Shown here: positions 10,570-20,172 of the stretch, piece by piece
Layout: every line of letters starts with the position of its first letter
How positions within the stretch are numbered: position 1 is the stretch's first letter
NCBI GenBank assembly: GCA_016713585.1
Contig: JADJOV010000023.1
Coordinates: 1 to 64,000 of the forward strand
Origin: Bdellovibrionales bacterium
GTDB lineage: Bacteria > Bdellovibrionota > Bdellovibrionia > Bdellovibrionales > Bdellovibrionaceae
DNA: 64,000 nt
Reading direction: 5' to 3'
Notes under the pieces: model-generated
What the model was told of the DNA's origin: nothing
The model's database searches: none
The model's input: only the letters and a program-made list of their open reading frames with translations
Made by a program: the position numbers and the translations under genes

Positions 10570-10734
10570 ATGGCAGCCAAGGCAAAAAAACCAAATCGCT
10601 GGTCTGGAAAAACAAGAAATTGGAAACCGATTGACAGTGTCAAGGGATTCAAATTTCTAAAAGAACTTCCGGAGATGATGAAAAATGATGTAAACAAAAG
10701 GTATGAAGTTACAAAAGTTGGATTGGCGATGTGA
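10570..10734 (+). CDS. Possible small basic protein, 54 aa
   Basis: A short frame beginning MAAKAKKPNRW with 11 Lys/Arg among the first 30 residues. There is no clear Shine-Dalgarno sequence. It lies between two better-supported genes and could be a real small basic protein or the remnant of a longer gene. No family recognised. Confidence 0.25.
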   Translation: MAAKAKKPNRWSGKTRNWKPIDSVKGFKFLKELPEMMKNDVNKRYEVTKVGLAM

Positions 10735-10854
10735 GGTGATGTGTCAATTTCAACTAAAAAAGAACTTGCTCCGCGGGGAAACATAAGATGAAGTAGGTTG
10801 AGTAGCGTAGACGTCTCCGCTTGAGCACATTACAAACGGGGCTAAATTTACAAA

Positions 10855-12367
10855 TGAAGTTTATTGATTACATATCGTTAAATTCTAACACTTTTAAATG
10901 ACGAAACTATCCGATTCGCCGATAGTTGGATCAATGAACATCTTGATATACCTCAGAATATTCTTACAATAAGGAATACGGGGCAATTTAATGGAGCCCT
11001 TAAGGCAAAAGTTAATAGAGCAAGACTGATTACTCTATCTGGAAACACGCAAATAGTGTTTTGCGATAATGAGCTCGCTACCTGGCTGTACGTTAACTTG
11101 GAATCCTTGGCAATAAATCCACTTAGATCATTTGCTAGCTCATTGACCGAAAAGATTATACCTGTTGCACACGCCAGAGCTAAACGCGAAAGTGACGGCA
11201 ACTTTGCACTCGAAGTCGTTGGTCGACCTTGGAAAAATAAGACACATAGTCACATTTTTGATGCAGGCAGAAGCGCGACCAAAGACCTCTCAAAAGCAAC
11301 CAGGGATGAAGTTATTTCAAGGTTCCTACGACTTGTGCACCCAATTAACCATTTCTTGTTCCCAAATGACTTGAATGTCGCGGCTGAACAGCAAGTGTAT
11401 TTTGGACATAAATATAACCCAAATTTTCAATACGTAGCGGCAGTCTATATGAAAACCAGACTCCCAGATGTCTTCGAATCATTTCTTAAGCGGACAAACC
11501 CTGGCATCTACTTCAAATGGCCTAAGAATTGGGAAGAAATTGGTAATTCAGAATATAACACCTTAATGATGCCTAGTGAGAATACACCAACACTAGAGGC
11601 GCCCATCGAAGGTTGTTTACGAGACCTTCGCGAACAATTTGGTCCACCACTGGGGCAATCGTATGACTGTCCGCCCAATCCTCCTATGACACCCATAGAT
11701 TCAAAAATATCCACGGCAGCTATCGACTACAGTCAGCTTCCCTTGATCCTCCGAGAAAAGTTCGGCAGGCCTGATGTACCACCAAAAAACTTTCCTAACC
11801 TTCACATCGACAATTTACAGACTGTTAACATCATAAACATGGGGGGGGAAATGCCTAACTCGACCTTACATATCCATGTAAATCGAAATGAAAATTTGTG
11901 CATCCAAGGTTTTGGAACTAGCTACACTGGCTTAGACGGTCAAAACCTATTTAACGTCTGCCTCCACTTCCCTACTGGTGAAGATCTCACCTTTCAGCAC
12001 TTTTCAATTTCAGATATCGGGCCAAGGTTAAGCCCGCAGGGCTCTGACATGAGAAATGACAACTATCACATTACAAATCTTGCGACCTATCGAGATGGAG
12101 AATTGGACTTCAAAAAGCAGAGATCTTTTTTTGATGCGCTCAAAAAAGCATTTGTTGCGGGTGGCACCTCCGGGTCCGGCCCGGCTAATTTGAAAATTAG
12201 CTTTAATGGACAAGATAGCTTTAAACCAAGCCGACCCGCCGCGGCCTGACCTTAGCGTTAAAATGACCCTTTCAACAAACGGACTATTTGGCCTCATTGA
12301 CGGTGGCCCAAATCTAGGTATCAACTATCCTCCCCATCAAGAACACCTTCTGAAGCTCATTGAATAA
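10855..12367 (+). CDS. Large hypothetical protein of unknown family, about 500 aa
   Basis: Assembled across two frameshifts: ATG 10855 (MKFIDYISLNSNTF), shift near 10895 to NDETIRFADSWINEHLDI, a long main frame to about 12225, and a last shift to PRPDLSVKMTLSTNGLFGL, ending at TAA 12367. The N-terminal 180 residues are mixed alpha/beta with clustered His/Arg (PVAHARAKRESDGN, NKTHSHIFDAG). The middle is Pro-rich with paired elements LREQFGPPL and LREKFGRPDVPP, a possible internal duplication. The C-terminal 150 residues look like beta-sandwich sequence (NSTLHIHVNRNENLCIQGFG). I recognise no family. Its place between defence-type genes makes it a candidate accessory or defence component, but this is only context. 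Confidence 0.55.
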
Positions 12368-12469
12368 TTCCTGTCAGCCTCAGTCTGAGAATTGTTATTC
12401 CCACCAAGACCAATTGACCCCAGCTGACATCCCTGTCGCTGATTCTAAATCTAACGGAGGGTTGATCTA

Positions 12470-13118
12470 TGATGACAGCGTTGCTTTTGATTACTAGCAG
12501 TTGGGTTTGCAAGCCAAGAAAAGAATTCCTTACCTGAACTCCTCTCTCCTGCGATCAAGCGCTACAATCGAGCAAGCAAAGAAGCCGATCAGGGCAATAT
12601 TGAACTCGCCATTTCTCTTTATACCCGAGCCATTCACCTTGATCAAAAATTTCAGTTTGCTTATGTCAACCGCGCGAATCTTTACTCAATCCAACACAAA
12701 TACACTCAGACTCATAAGGATTTGCAAACCAGTCTTAAGCTCGATCCCAAAGATGCAATTACTCGTAATAATTTGAGGAAATCTGTACGCACAGCAAAAA
12801 CACTACCGACGTGCGATCAAATCTTTCGATAAAGCACTGGCTTTAACTGGCCCCGACGCAAATACCTACCGCGGGAGAGGCCATGCCTATGAACGGCTCG
12901 GCGAAATCAAAAAGGCAAAGAGGGACTTTCAGCGCACCATTGAACTGGCGCCCAAGAACGCCGCCAATTGGACCAATATGGGACTTATTGATGCAAGACT
13001 TGGCAGCTACAATGCCGCAGTCAATTTTACGAAAAAGGCGCTCGATCTTGATCCCAAGGACTCAATGGCAAAAGAACTTTATGATGCTTGCTTCGCTTTA
13101 ATTTCAGATTCCAAATAA
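12470..13118 (+). CDS. Exported TPR protein, frameshifted
   Basis: ATG 12470 follows GGAGG and starts a hydrophobic leader (MMTALLLITSSW) consistent with a signal peptide. After a shift near 12530 the sequence is a run of canonical tetratricopeptide repeats: GNIELAISLYTRAIHLD, then after another shift near 12780 HYRRAIKSFDKALALTG, EIKKAKRDFQRTIELAPKN and SYNAAVNFTKKALDLDP. Combined length is about 215 residues with five TPR units. TPR proteins are binding scaffolds; the partner is unknown. The 3' end overlaps the convergent nuclease gene by 40 bases. Confidence 0.65.
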
Positions 13119-13679
13119 TCAAGCCTGATTTCTGAGGTCTGATATCTCGCCAGCCAGCGCTGATAGGTCGGATCTCTATTAGAAATTGAAAAACTAATAC
13201 CCAGTTCAGTTTTGTCATTCTGGCGCGATCGTTTTTCTTCATGTTGTAGGGCTTCAAGATTCCAAACGCCGATTCGGTCTTTAGGTCTTCGCTAGTCAAT
13301 TTAAAAACTGTGCTCACGGGCTCCCAATTTGGAGTTTGAAAATTTGTCAGTACAAAGCAATAAAAATCCATGGCCGACCACAGACGAATGCCTCGAAACG
13401 TCACTCCTGAAGTTAGCAAGGGCGAAACAATTGATGATTTAATTTCTACGATCTGACCTGCTGCTGTTTTCGCATCACCGTGATTCTTTTGACCCTTAAT
13501 TTTTTCCCAACCATTGGCGCTGATGATTCTTTTTTCAATCTTGGTGCCACAAGATTTAATATTTTGAATACTTACCAGACGAATGAAGCTTGACCATGGC
13601 AAAGCATCCAATTCTTTTCCGTCACTAAAACGAAGTTGCGTTTTCCAAAATTCTTGAAAAATATTTCGATCTCAGACAT
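13079..13679 (-). CDS. Putative PD-(D/E)XK nuclease, frameshifted
   Basis: Starts at ATG 13679 (MSEIEIF), shifts near 13655 into EFWKTQLRFSDGKEL, and continues through a central block with GDAKTAAGQIVEIKSSI. The Asp followed about ten residues later by E-I-K matches the D...E-x-K active site of PD-(D/E)XK nucleases. Around it are short alternating strands (GVTFRGIRLWSAMDFYCFVL). A shift near 13180 leads to YQRWLARYQTSEIRL and a stop at 13079. At about 200 residues it is the size of a single-domain restriction endonuclease. No methyltransferase is adjacent. The nuclease assignment rests on the motif alone. Confidence 0.45.
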
Positions 13680-14162
13680 GCCTAACCCCCCGTTTTCGTC
13701 CTCACGACTCTATCGGAAAGTTCCAGACTCTTCTGGATCTAGTTTGTGTCTCAGATTTTGCCATACTAAGGGCTAGTCTCATATAGCCGCAAACCCAAAT
13801 CGCATAGGCGTCTCGCGAGCTCCGTTATTTCGTTCATCTGGTAAACCTTGCCTCGCCAAGGAAAAGTTGTGCCATCAAAATGGCACGTATCCCTGCCCAA
13901 AAGCGATAGAACGCCAAGGACTCCGCAAAGCCCGAGAAACCGCATAGATTTTTTACCGTGGCTCGCTTATCATATCAAAATTGCAAACGATTTGATACGC
14001 CCAAGAAGTCAAAAATGACCGTGAAATAAAGCAGCGATCAGAATTTCTCGATTCGAAAGGGGTGATTTAGGAGAAATTCTGTTCCCAGGCGTGAGAGCCG
14101 GCAGGGTTCGGGGGCATCGGTAAATTTTACGGAAGAGACCTATATTAACTCGAATAATTTGT
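13680..14162. other. Intergenic region upstream of the Zorya locus
   Basis: No convincing gene is seen. The stretch contains a perfect 7-base hairpin (GTGCCAT/ATGGCAC, 13869-13886) without a T-run, and an 11-base inverted repeat at 14039-14081 listed separately. It probably holds promoters for the genes on either side. Confidence 0.4.
14039..14081. promoter_or_regulatory. 11-bp inverted repeat, possible operator
   Basis: CAGAATTTCTC (14039-14049) and GAGAAATTCTG (14071-14081) are perfect inverted repeats separated by 21 bases. They lie about 80 bases before the small HTH gene and 580 bases before zorD. The arms are AT-rich and there is no downstream T-run, so a protein-binding site is likelier than a terminator. 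Confidence 0.4.
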
Positions 14163-14405
14163 TTGATATCTGTTCTTGATCAGCATCCGACAGGAATGAC
14201 GGTCTCTGAGATGAAGGACGCACTCAAAGCGCGAGGCTTTAAAGTCAGCGGCCGTACTGTTTACAAAGATATCGACACTTTGGATGCTGGTGGCTTACCA
14301 CTATTTCTAAGCGACGACCCAAATGATGGCGATACTAACAGATGGTGCTTCCCTCATCGGCTGAAAGTCATTCAGCAAATAAGGGAGGTCAAGAAGTCAG
14401 TCTGA
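14163..14405 (+). CDS. Small HTH protein resembling the N-terminus of WYL regulators
   Basis: An 80-residue winged-helix domain (HPTGMTVSEMKDALKARGF, SGRTVYKDIDTLDAGGLPLF) close to the N-terminal domain of WYL regulators, and similar in layout to the regulator at 4529. No WYL domain follows; the downstream frames to 14650 show no convincing continuation. It may be a truncated regulator or a free-standing DNA-binding protein. The start is a TTG at 14163 with no clear ribosome site, and an upstream shift is possible. Its position just before zorD suggests control of the Zorya operon, by inference. Confidence 0.5.
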   Translation: MISVLDQHPTGMTVSEMKDALKARGFKVSGRTVYKDIDTLDAGGLPLFLSDDPNDGDTNRWCFPHRLKVIQQIREVKKSV

Positions 14406-14659
14406 GCCAACCTAGCATCTCAGTAAAATACGAAAGACGGGGTGAGATAAAACCGCTCGTTCTTTCGGATTACCACTTACTCTTATCTAAATCGTTGGGT
14501 AACGGCTCTGATTGTCTTTCCTGACGATCGAGCGCGACCACCTCACACTGATAGCTATCCCAATTCGTTTTAACTTTTTACAGGTAGTCCAGCCGGTCAT
14601 ATCAATTCAAGTAGTTCAGCAGAACTCCGATAGGCCCAGTTGCATCCAGGGAGGATTCC

Positions 14660-17518
14660 TTGCCTAATACAATATACAATCTTACAGTTTCGCTCGCTCG
14701 GCTAAGCCTACAAGCTCAACAAGACCTAGGTGTGGTGATCAACAGCTGGCATGATCGAGGTTGGATTTCATCCACTGATGAAAGAGATGTTATACTCACC
14801 TCAGATGCCCTGGAGGATATCGTTTTTCAATTCCTCAACGAGGCCTCCTCAGCACAACCCGACCCAGAGGAACTTGATTTACTTAGAACTACTATTGGAA
14901 TTGTCGACTCGACCATTCCCAATCGAATTGATAAGTTAAGATTCGAATCATACGCAAATTTCGGAAGTGAACGGTTCAAATTCTTGCTGAAGTATCAGGC
15001 CCCCCAAGCGGTCGGAACTGGGCCTTGGACACCCTTTACCGAAAGCGAATTTTCTCGACTAAGCATGATTCTTTTTGTTCTGGCAAAGCTGTTTACGGAG
15101 GATATGTCCCAGCTTGAAACTCAAACAAAGCGCCTCGGGAGCCTTCATAAATGGTTGAATCGAGTTCCCGAAATCAAATCCAATGTCGAAATTAGTGATG
15201 AATTGGCAAGAAAAGATATCCAAGAAATTCAAAAAATAATGCCCTATTTTGAGGAGCATATACGACCGGATGGCAGCGCCTCCTATAGCCAGAAACTAGA
15301 TCTAAAACTTGAGGATAATACAACTGAAACAATCACACAGAATGAGGTATATGGCGATAAAAAGGTATTCAGAACCAAAGATGGTAGATATATTCCACTC
15401 CCCGACTCTGCACCTTCGCTTCCCAGCAGCATCATGAAAAATCAAGACCTGACAGAACAAGAAATCATTGAAAAAATAGTGAGACCAGAAACTTTGATAC
15501 CGCCCGGAGTAAATCCGGAACTCTATGACTTCTCTAGATATGATGAACGTAGACGGCTTCGAACGTGTAAAACGATCGCAATTTGTCGACATTACAAGCA
15601 GCGCTGTTGAGTGGTACCGCTCCGATTCTGACAATACTCCTATGATTATAGTTCAAGACGGTGACGGAGTTGCAGTCCATCTGCCGATACCGTCTGAGGT
15701 CGACTTAAAAGAATCCATGGACCAAATGAAGCTCGAACTTGATGTTGCAAGTAAAAATCCTGAATATTCACCCAAACCGGTCAAATTTGGCGATCGATAT
15801 CTACCATCAAACCCATCAAACTTAGAAACTCTAAGACAAACTAAGAGTGTGGTCTATAGCGCCGCAAAACAGTCTAAATCTGAAAGAGCCCCGAAAGTGG
15901 CACTTTAGCCGCTATCATTCGCGAACGAGCGGCAACGGGAGCCCAAGGAATGCTCCCCTTTAAGACCGAAGCCCTACCTGCAGACCTCCTAACCTCCGTG
16001 CTGAACTCAAATTGTATGCCATATGATTACCAGTTGGATTGTATAAATTGGCTCTACGCCCATCTAAAGCAGAAGTCTGGTGGCCTCATTCTCGCGGATG
16101 ATATGGGCCTAGGGAAAACATTGCAGCTCCTTTCTTTTGCAGCTGCCTTCAAATCAGAGATCAAGCCTGACAACAAAGGTCAAACCCGATCTAATCTCAC
16201 TGATCTTAAGAAACGATTTGGATGGGCGCCAATATTAATCGTAGCGCCCATCATCTTATTGCGAAACTGGCAAAACGAAATCGCCAAGTTTATCAAGCCT
16301 GACGTCTTTGCCAAGCTACTCGTCTTTCACGGTCATGAAGTCAAAAAAACAAAAGAACCCGATGGCTCACTTGATCTAAACAGGCTAGAGGGATATGATA
16401 TTATTTTAACTAACTATCGCACATTCGCCAGTTACCAACAAGATCTTCTTCGCGTTAAATTTTCCCTTGTATTTTTTGACGAGTCCCAAAATATTAAGAA
16501 CCCTGATACAGCGGCCTCACGCGCAGCAAGAGGTCTAAAAGCTGATTTTGTTGTCTGCGCGACAGGAACACCTGTAGAAAACCGGCTTCAAGATTTTTGG
16601 ACTCAGACAGATACACTGAATAGGTTGCCGTCAAACCCTCTTGGATCAAAATCTAAATTCAATTCCAAATATGCAAAAGATGCTGCTGGGGCAGCCAAAA
16701 TCCGAGAGATAATTCAACTCAATACCCCCCAAGGGATTATGATTCGAAGAGAAAAATCAATTGTTAAAGGCCTACCCAAGAAATTTGCTGCCCAGATGAT
16801 CACGTGCAAGATGACCGAAGCACAGATACAAAAAGAAAAACTCATAGTGCAGACCCACAAAAAATCCGCCCTTAAAATTCTAGATAACCTGCAAAGATTA
16901 TATCAACACCCTGTACTTCTAGGTATGGATACGACCTCAAGTTCTCAAGAATTCTCGATCGCAAAACTAATTGAGGAGAGCCCAAAACTTGCTGCAACAT
17001 TAGACCTCTTGAACCAAATTCAAATCAGGGGCGAGAAGGTCCTGATTTTTGCTCTCTGGGTTCGCATGCAATCAATATTAAAAACCGCAATTTCCAAAAA
17101 GTTTGGCTTCGATGTTGACATCATCAATGGGGAAAGCAATCGAAAAGGCGAACCCGGCGAGTCCGCAAACAAAATGATCAAAGATTTTTCTGATAAATCT
17201 GGCTTTAACATCTTGATCCTAAGTCCCCTCGCTGCAGGCGCAGGACTTAACATAGTCGCCGCAAACAATGTCATACATTACGGTCGATGGTGGAATCCAG
17301 CAAAAGAAGATCAAGCCACAGATCGAGCTTATCGAATAGGCCAAAAAAAGGACGTAAACGTTTATTACCCTATCCTCGTCGGACCAGAGAACTCAGGATT
17401 CGATCTTGCGTTACACCAGCTGGTCGAAAAAAAACGATCCCTTGCACGAGATATTCTAACACCTATGGATGAACTCGAAATAAATGAAGCTGATTTGAAT
17501 GATATTCTTGGGGGATAA
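14660..17518 (+). CDS. zorD: ZorD, SNF2-family helicase of type I Zorya (two frameshifts)
   Basis: GGGAGG precedes TTG 14660. The first 430 residues are a ZorD-type N-terminal region, read in two frames with shifts near 15545 and 15905. The C-terminal 530 residues are a complete SNF2 ATPase: LADDMGLGKTLQLL (motif I), VAPIILLRNW (Ia), FFDESQNIKN (II, Asp-Glu-Ser-Gln), CATGTPVENRL (III), and the second RecA lobe with GAGLNIVAANNVIHY and WWNPAKEDQATDRAYRIGQ (V-VI). The total is about 950 residues, near the size known for ZorD. In Zorya, ZorD is the DNA-acting effector with translocase and nuclease activity. It is followed two bases later by zorA. Confidence 0.85.
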
Positions 17519-17520
17519 AA

Positions 17521-19423
17521 ATGAACTTCATCAATGCGATAATTGACGGCTACTCCAACAACTCCCAGCTTTTCCGGGCCCCTTACAGTTGGTTTCTGCG
17601 CGGCAACTGGGTTCCTTTTTCTTTATCTAAAGTTTTTAGAGAAAATCCGGTCAATTGAACTTTTTTCGAAATCTATTAGAAGCAAACAAGAAATCACAGG
17701 GAATGACATCTGCTCGCGAATGTTTCGAGAAATCTGCATTAATCCAAAAGAACAAAGCCCTGCACCCTATATCTGCAGTAAGGACCCAGTTCAATATCTT
17801 CACGGCGGCCTTATTCAATCCTTTAAAGGCACCCTTCCGTATAGCTTTGGAAATTTACTGCCTGGAATTGCACTCATTATCACATTCTTACTAATCGGGA
17901 GCGCCGTTGGACACATCGGCGAATCGCTGACAGGATTAACCAATGAGACAGTTACTAGCGTCGTCCAGGGTCAGGCAAAAGACCTTCCTTCAAAAAACAG
18001 GAATCTCAGTACAGCTAACCTCGGAAAGGCTATTTCTGAGTTAAAGGGCAAATTCTGGGTTTCCGTATCTGGAATTCTAGCATCAATTCTGTATTTACTC
18101 CTCGCCAGATTACTTCAGAGACTTTTAAGTGATTCACTGGCTTCGAATCTAGAGCCACTTCGCAACCGTTACCGTCTTCGAGAATCAATTGATGTCGAAC
18201 TACAACAGAAACAAGCTGACGGAGCATTAGATACAGTTGAAACAGCCAAGACTATTAGCAACCAGATTGCGTCAAACCACGGGAGCGTAATTGCTACGAT
18301 TCAAGAAGTATCCACAAAAATTGCAAAACTTGAGTCCATTGATGTAAAAGTTGGCGACTTTGCGGAGACAGTTACACACAAGATGGAAAATGTTCTAAAT
18401 AACACTGTGGGCGAGCGCCTAAAAGAATTAATGACCCAACAAACCGAGTTCTCTAAGGTAATTGCTCGTAGCATAAGTGAAGCTCTTACAAATTCAATGC
18501 AAGAAAGCATGCAACAAATGTTTGCCGAGATTGCCAAAAAGCTTCCAGATGTAATTTCAAAAGGAAGCTCTGAGGCCGGCGATAAAATGGCAGCAGCAGT
18601 CAGCGTATTTGAAAGAACACTCCCTCTTCTCGAAAAAAGTGTTAGAGATCTCTCCGAACAGATGCGCCAAACAACACAAGAAGCCGGCCAGCAGACACGA
18701 CAAACCAACCAAGATTTGCTCGGTTCCATTAAACAGGCCATAGATGCCATGAATTTTCAGCGAGAGCTGTCGCAACAGGAAAATGAAAAAGCGGCCAATC
18801 ACCTTCGTCAAATCTCAGAACAAGTTGCAAAAGCTACGACTGAAGGAGCTGCCACTTCAGCAAAATCCTATGAAACTGCGACCGAACATATGCGCAATGG
18901 CATTATTTCTAGCGCCGATGAACTAAAAAATGTTTTCCATAATGTTGTGCAGACAATTAGAGACGTTGACGAACAATCTGCAACAATGCTCGAAGGCACG
19001 AAATCAATTCTCTCCGAGGTCAATAGCTCAACTACAGGTTTTGCGGTCCTTTTAAGATCTTTTGACCAAGCGCAAGTAACAATGGCACAAACTGCAAGGG
19101 ATTTATCAATGGTCTCAACTGACTTCAAAACATTTCCCGAAAAGACGCTCAATTTAGTAACCTCAATTGGACAGGTCGTTGAATATCAAAATCAACTTAT
19201 TGAAAAGCAAAAAAACATTTGGAAGGACGGAGCTGAAGCCATGCTAGAAAAACACCGGCTGGCAAACGACATAGTTGATAAGCAAGTGAAGACAACCTCT
19301 GAACTTCTTGCCCGTGTTACTGAAAAGCTAAATAATGGCTTTGCGGATGCTGTCGACGAGTTAACAAGCGAAATGGGCGCATTGAATCAAAACATTAGTA
19401 ACTTCAACAAAAAACCAAATTGA
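17521..19423 (+). CDS. zorA: ZorA, MotA/ExbB-like motor subunit with long coiled-coil tail
   Basis: The natural start is probably ATG 17521, two bases after the zorD stop, with a shift near 17572 into SGPLTVGFCAATGFLFL. Three membrane segments are visible (numbered from TTG 17543: about residues 14-34, 105-123 and 171-191). These are followed by roughly 430 residues of charged heptad-rich helix with many Gln/Glu/Lys and regular Ile/Leu spacing, the tail that extends into the cytoplasm in ZorA. ZorA forms a pentameric proton-driven motor around a ZorB dimer and signals envelope perturbation during phage entry. At about 635 residues it is somewhat shorter than the E. coli protein, consistent with a shorter tail. 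Confidence 0.85.
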
Positions 19424-19439
19424 ACTCTAGGATTATCAG

Positions 19440-20172
19440 ATGCAACTGGAAGACAATCAGCACGGCGATTTCTCAAGCTCACTTACGGATCTAATGGCTA
19501 GCATAGCAGTTGTATTTCTTCTCATCGCTGCAGCAATGATCACGCTTGTACGAATCACCCAAGACGAAAACTCCAAAAGTACGAAAACATGCTCGAGAAA
19601 ACAGAACAAGTCCTTAGCAAAAAAGTCAGAATTGTTCATGGATATTGCCAAAATCTTAGACGTCAAGATAGGACCAAACGAACAAACATATAATGACGAC
19701 TGCTATTCTATAGACGCACAAGAAGAATTTCGCCTAAGAATTCGATTTAAGGAGGCCAATGAAAATAGCGCAACCAGACACGGCGTACGTTGCCGGGCCC
19801 TAACATTTGTCCAAAACAAGTTCGCCCTAAATCTCAAAGATCCACAAATCAAAGAACTCCTTAGTAAGTTGTCCCGAATCTTTACTAAAACCTGTGATCA
19901 AAAATCCGTCCTATCACGTGTAAGCTTGGAGGGTCACACAGATCAAATCCGTTACACCGATATTCAAAGTCAATGCCGAGACTTGCAGGGGGGTTAGAAA
20001 CAATTTGAACTCAAATGACAGATCTTGCCTAGACCAAATTACGGAAACCTCGGGTCGCGGGTCGATGATGCCAGCCTCAAAGACTCTACCTCCCGACAGT
20101 GCTGAACATCGAAGAGTCGAACTTGTAATTGACTTCCGTCAGCCCTTGTTGGGATCTGGGGATCAACAATGA
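19440..20172 (+). CDS. zorB: ZorB, MotB-like stator subunit with OmpA-type domain (frameshift)
   Basis: A short cytoplasmic N-terminus is followed by a single membrane helix, SLTDLMASIAVVFLLIAAAM, containing the Asp (residue 17) that corresponds to the proton-carrying Asp of MotB. The periplasmic part ends in an OmpA-like peptidoglycan-binding domain: SRVSLEGHTDQIRY, and after a frameshift near 19990, AEHRRVELVIDF. The stop TGA 20170-20172 overlaps the zorC ATG at 20169, so the pair is translationally coupled. The bridged length of 244 residues matches known ZorB. Predicted role: anchors the ZorA motor to the cell wall. Confidence 0.85.

Noticed and set aside
17521..20172. Flagellar stator genes motA-motB or an ExbB-TolR pair
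   Set aside because: The long coiled-coil tail of the first protein and the flanking SNF2 helicase and EH-signature genes identify Zorya.
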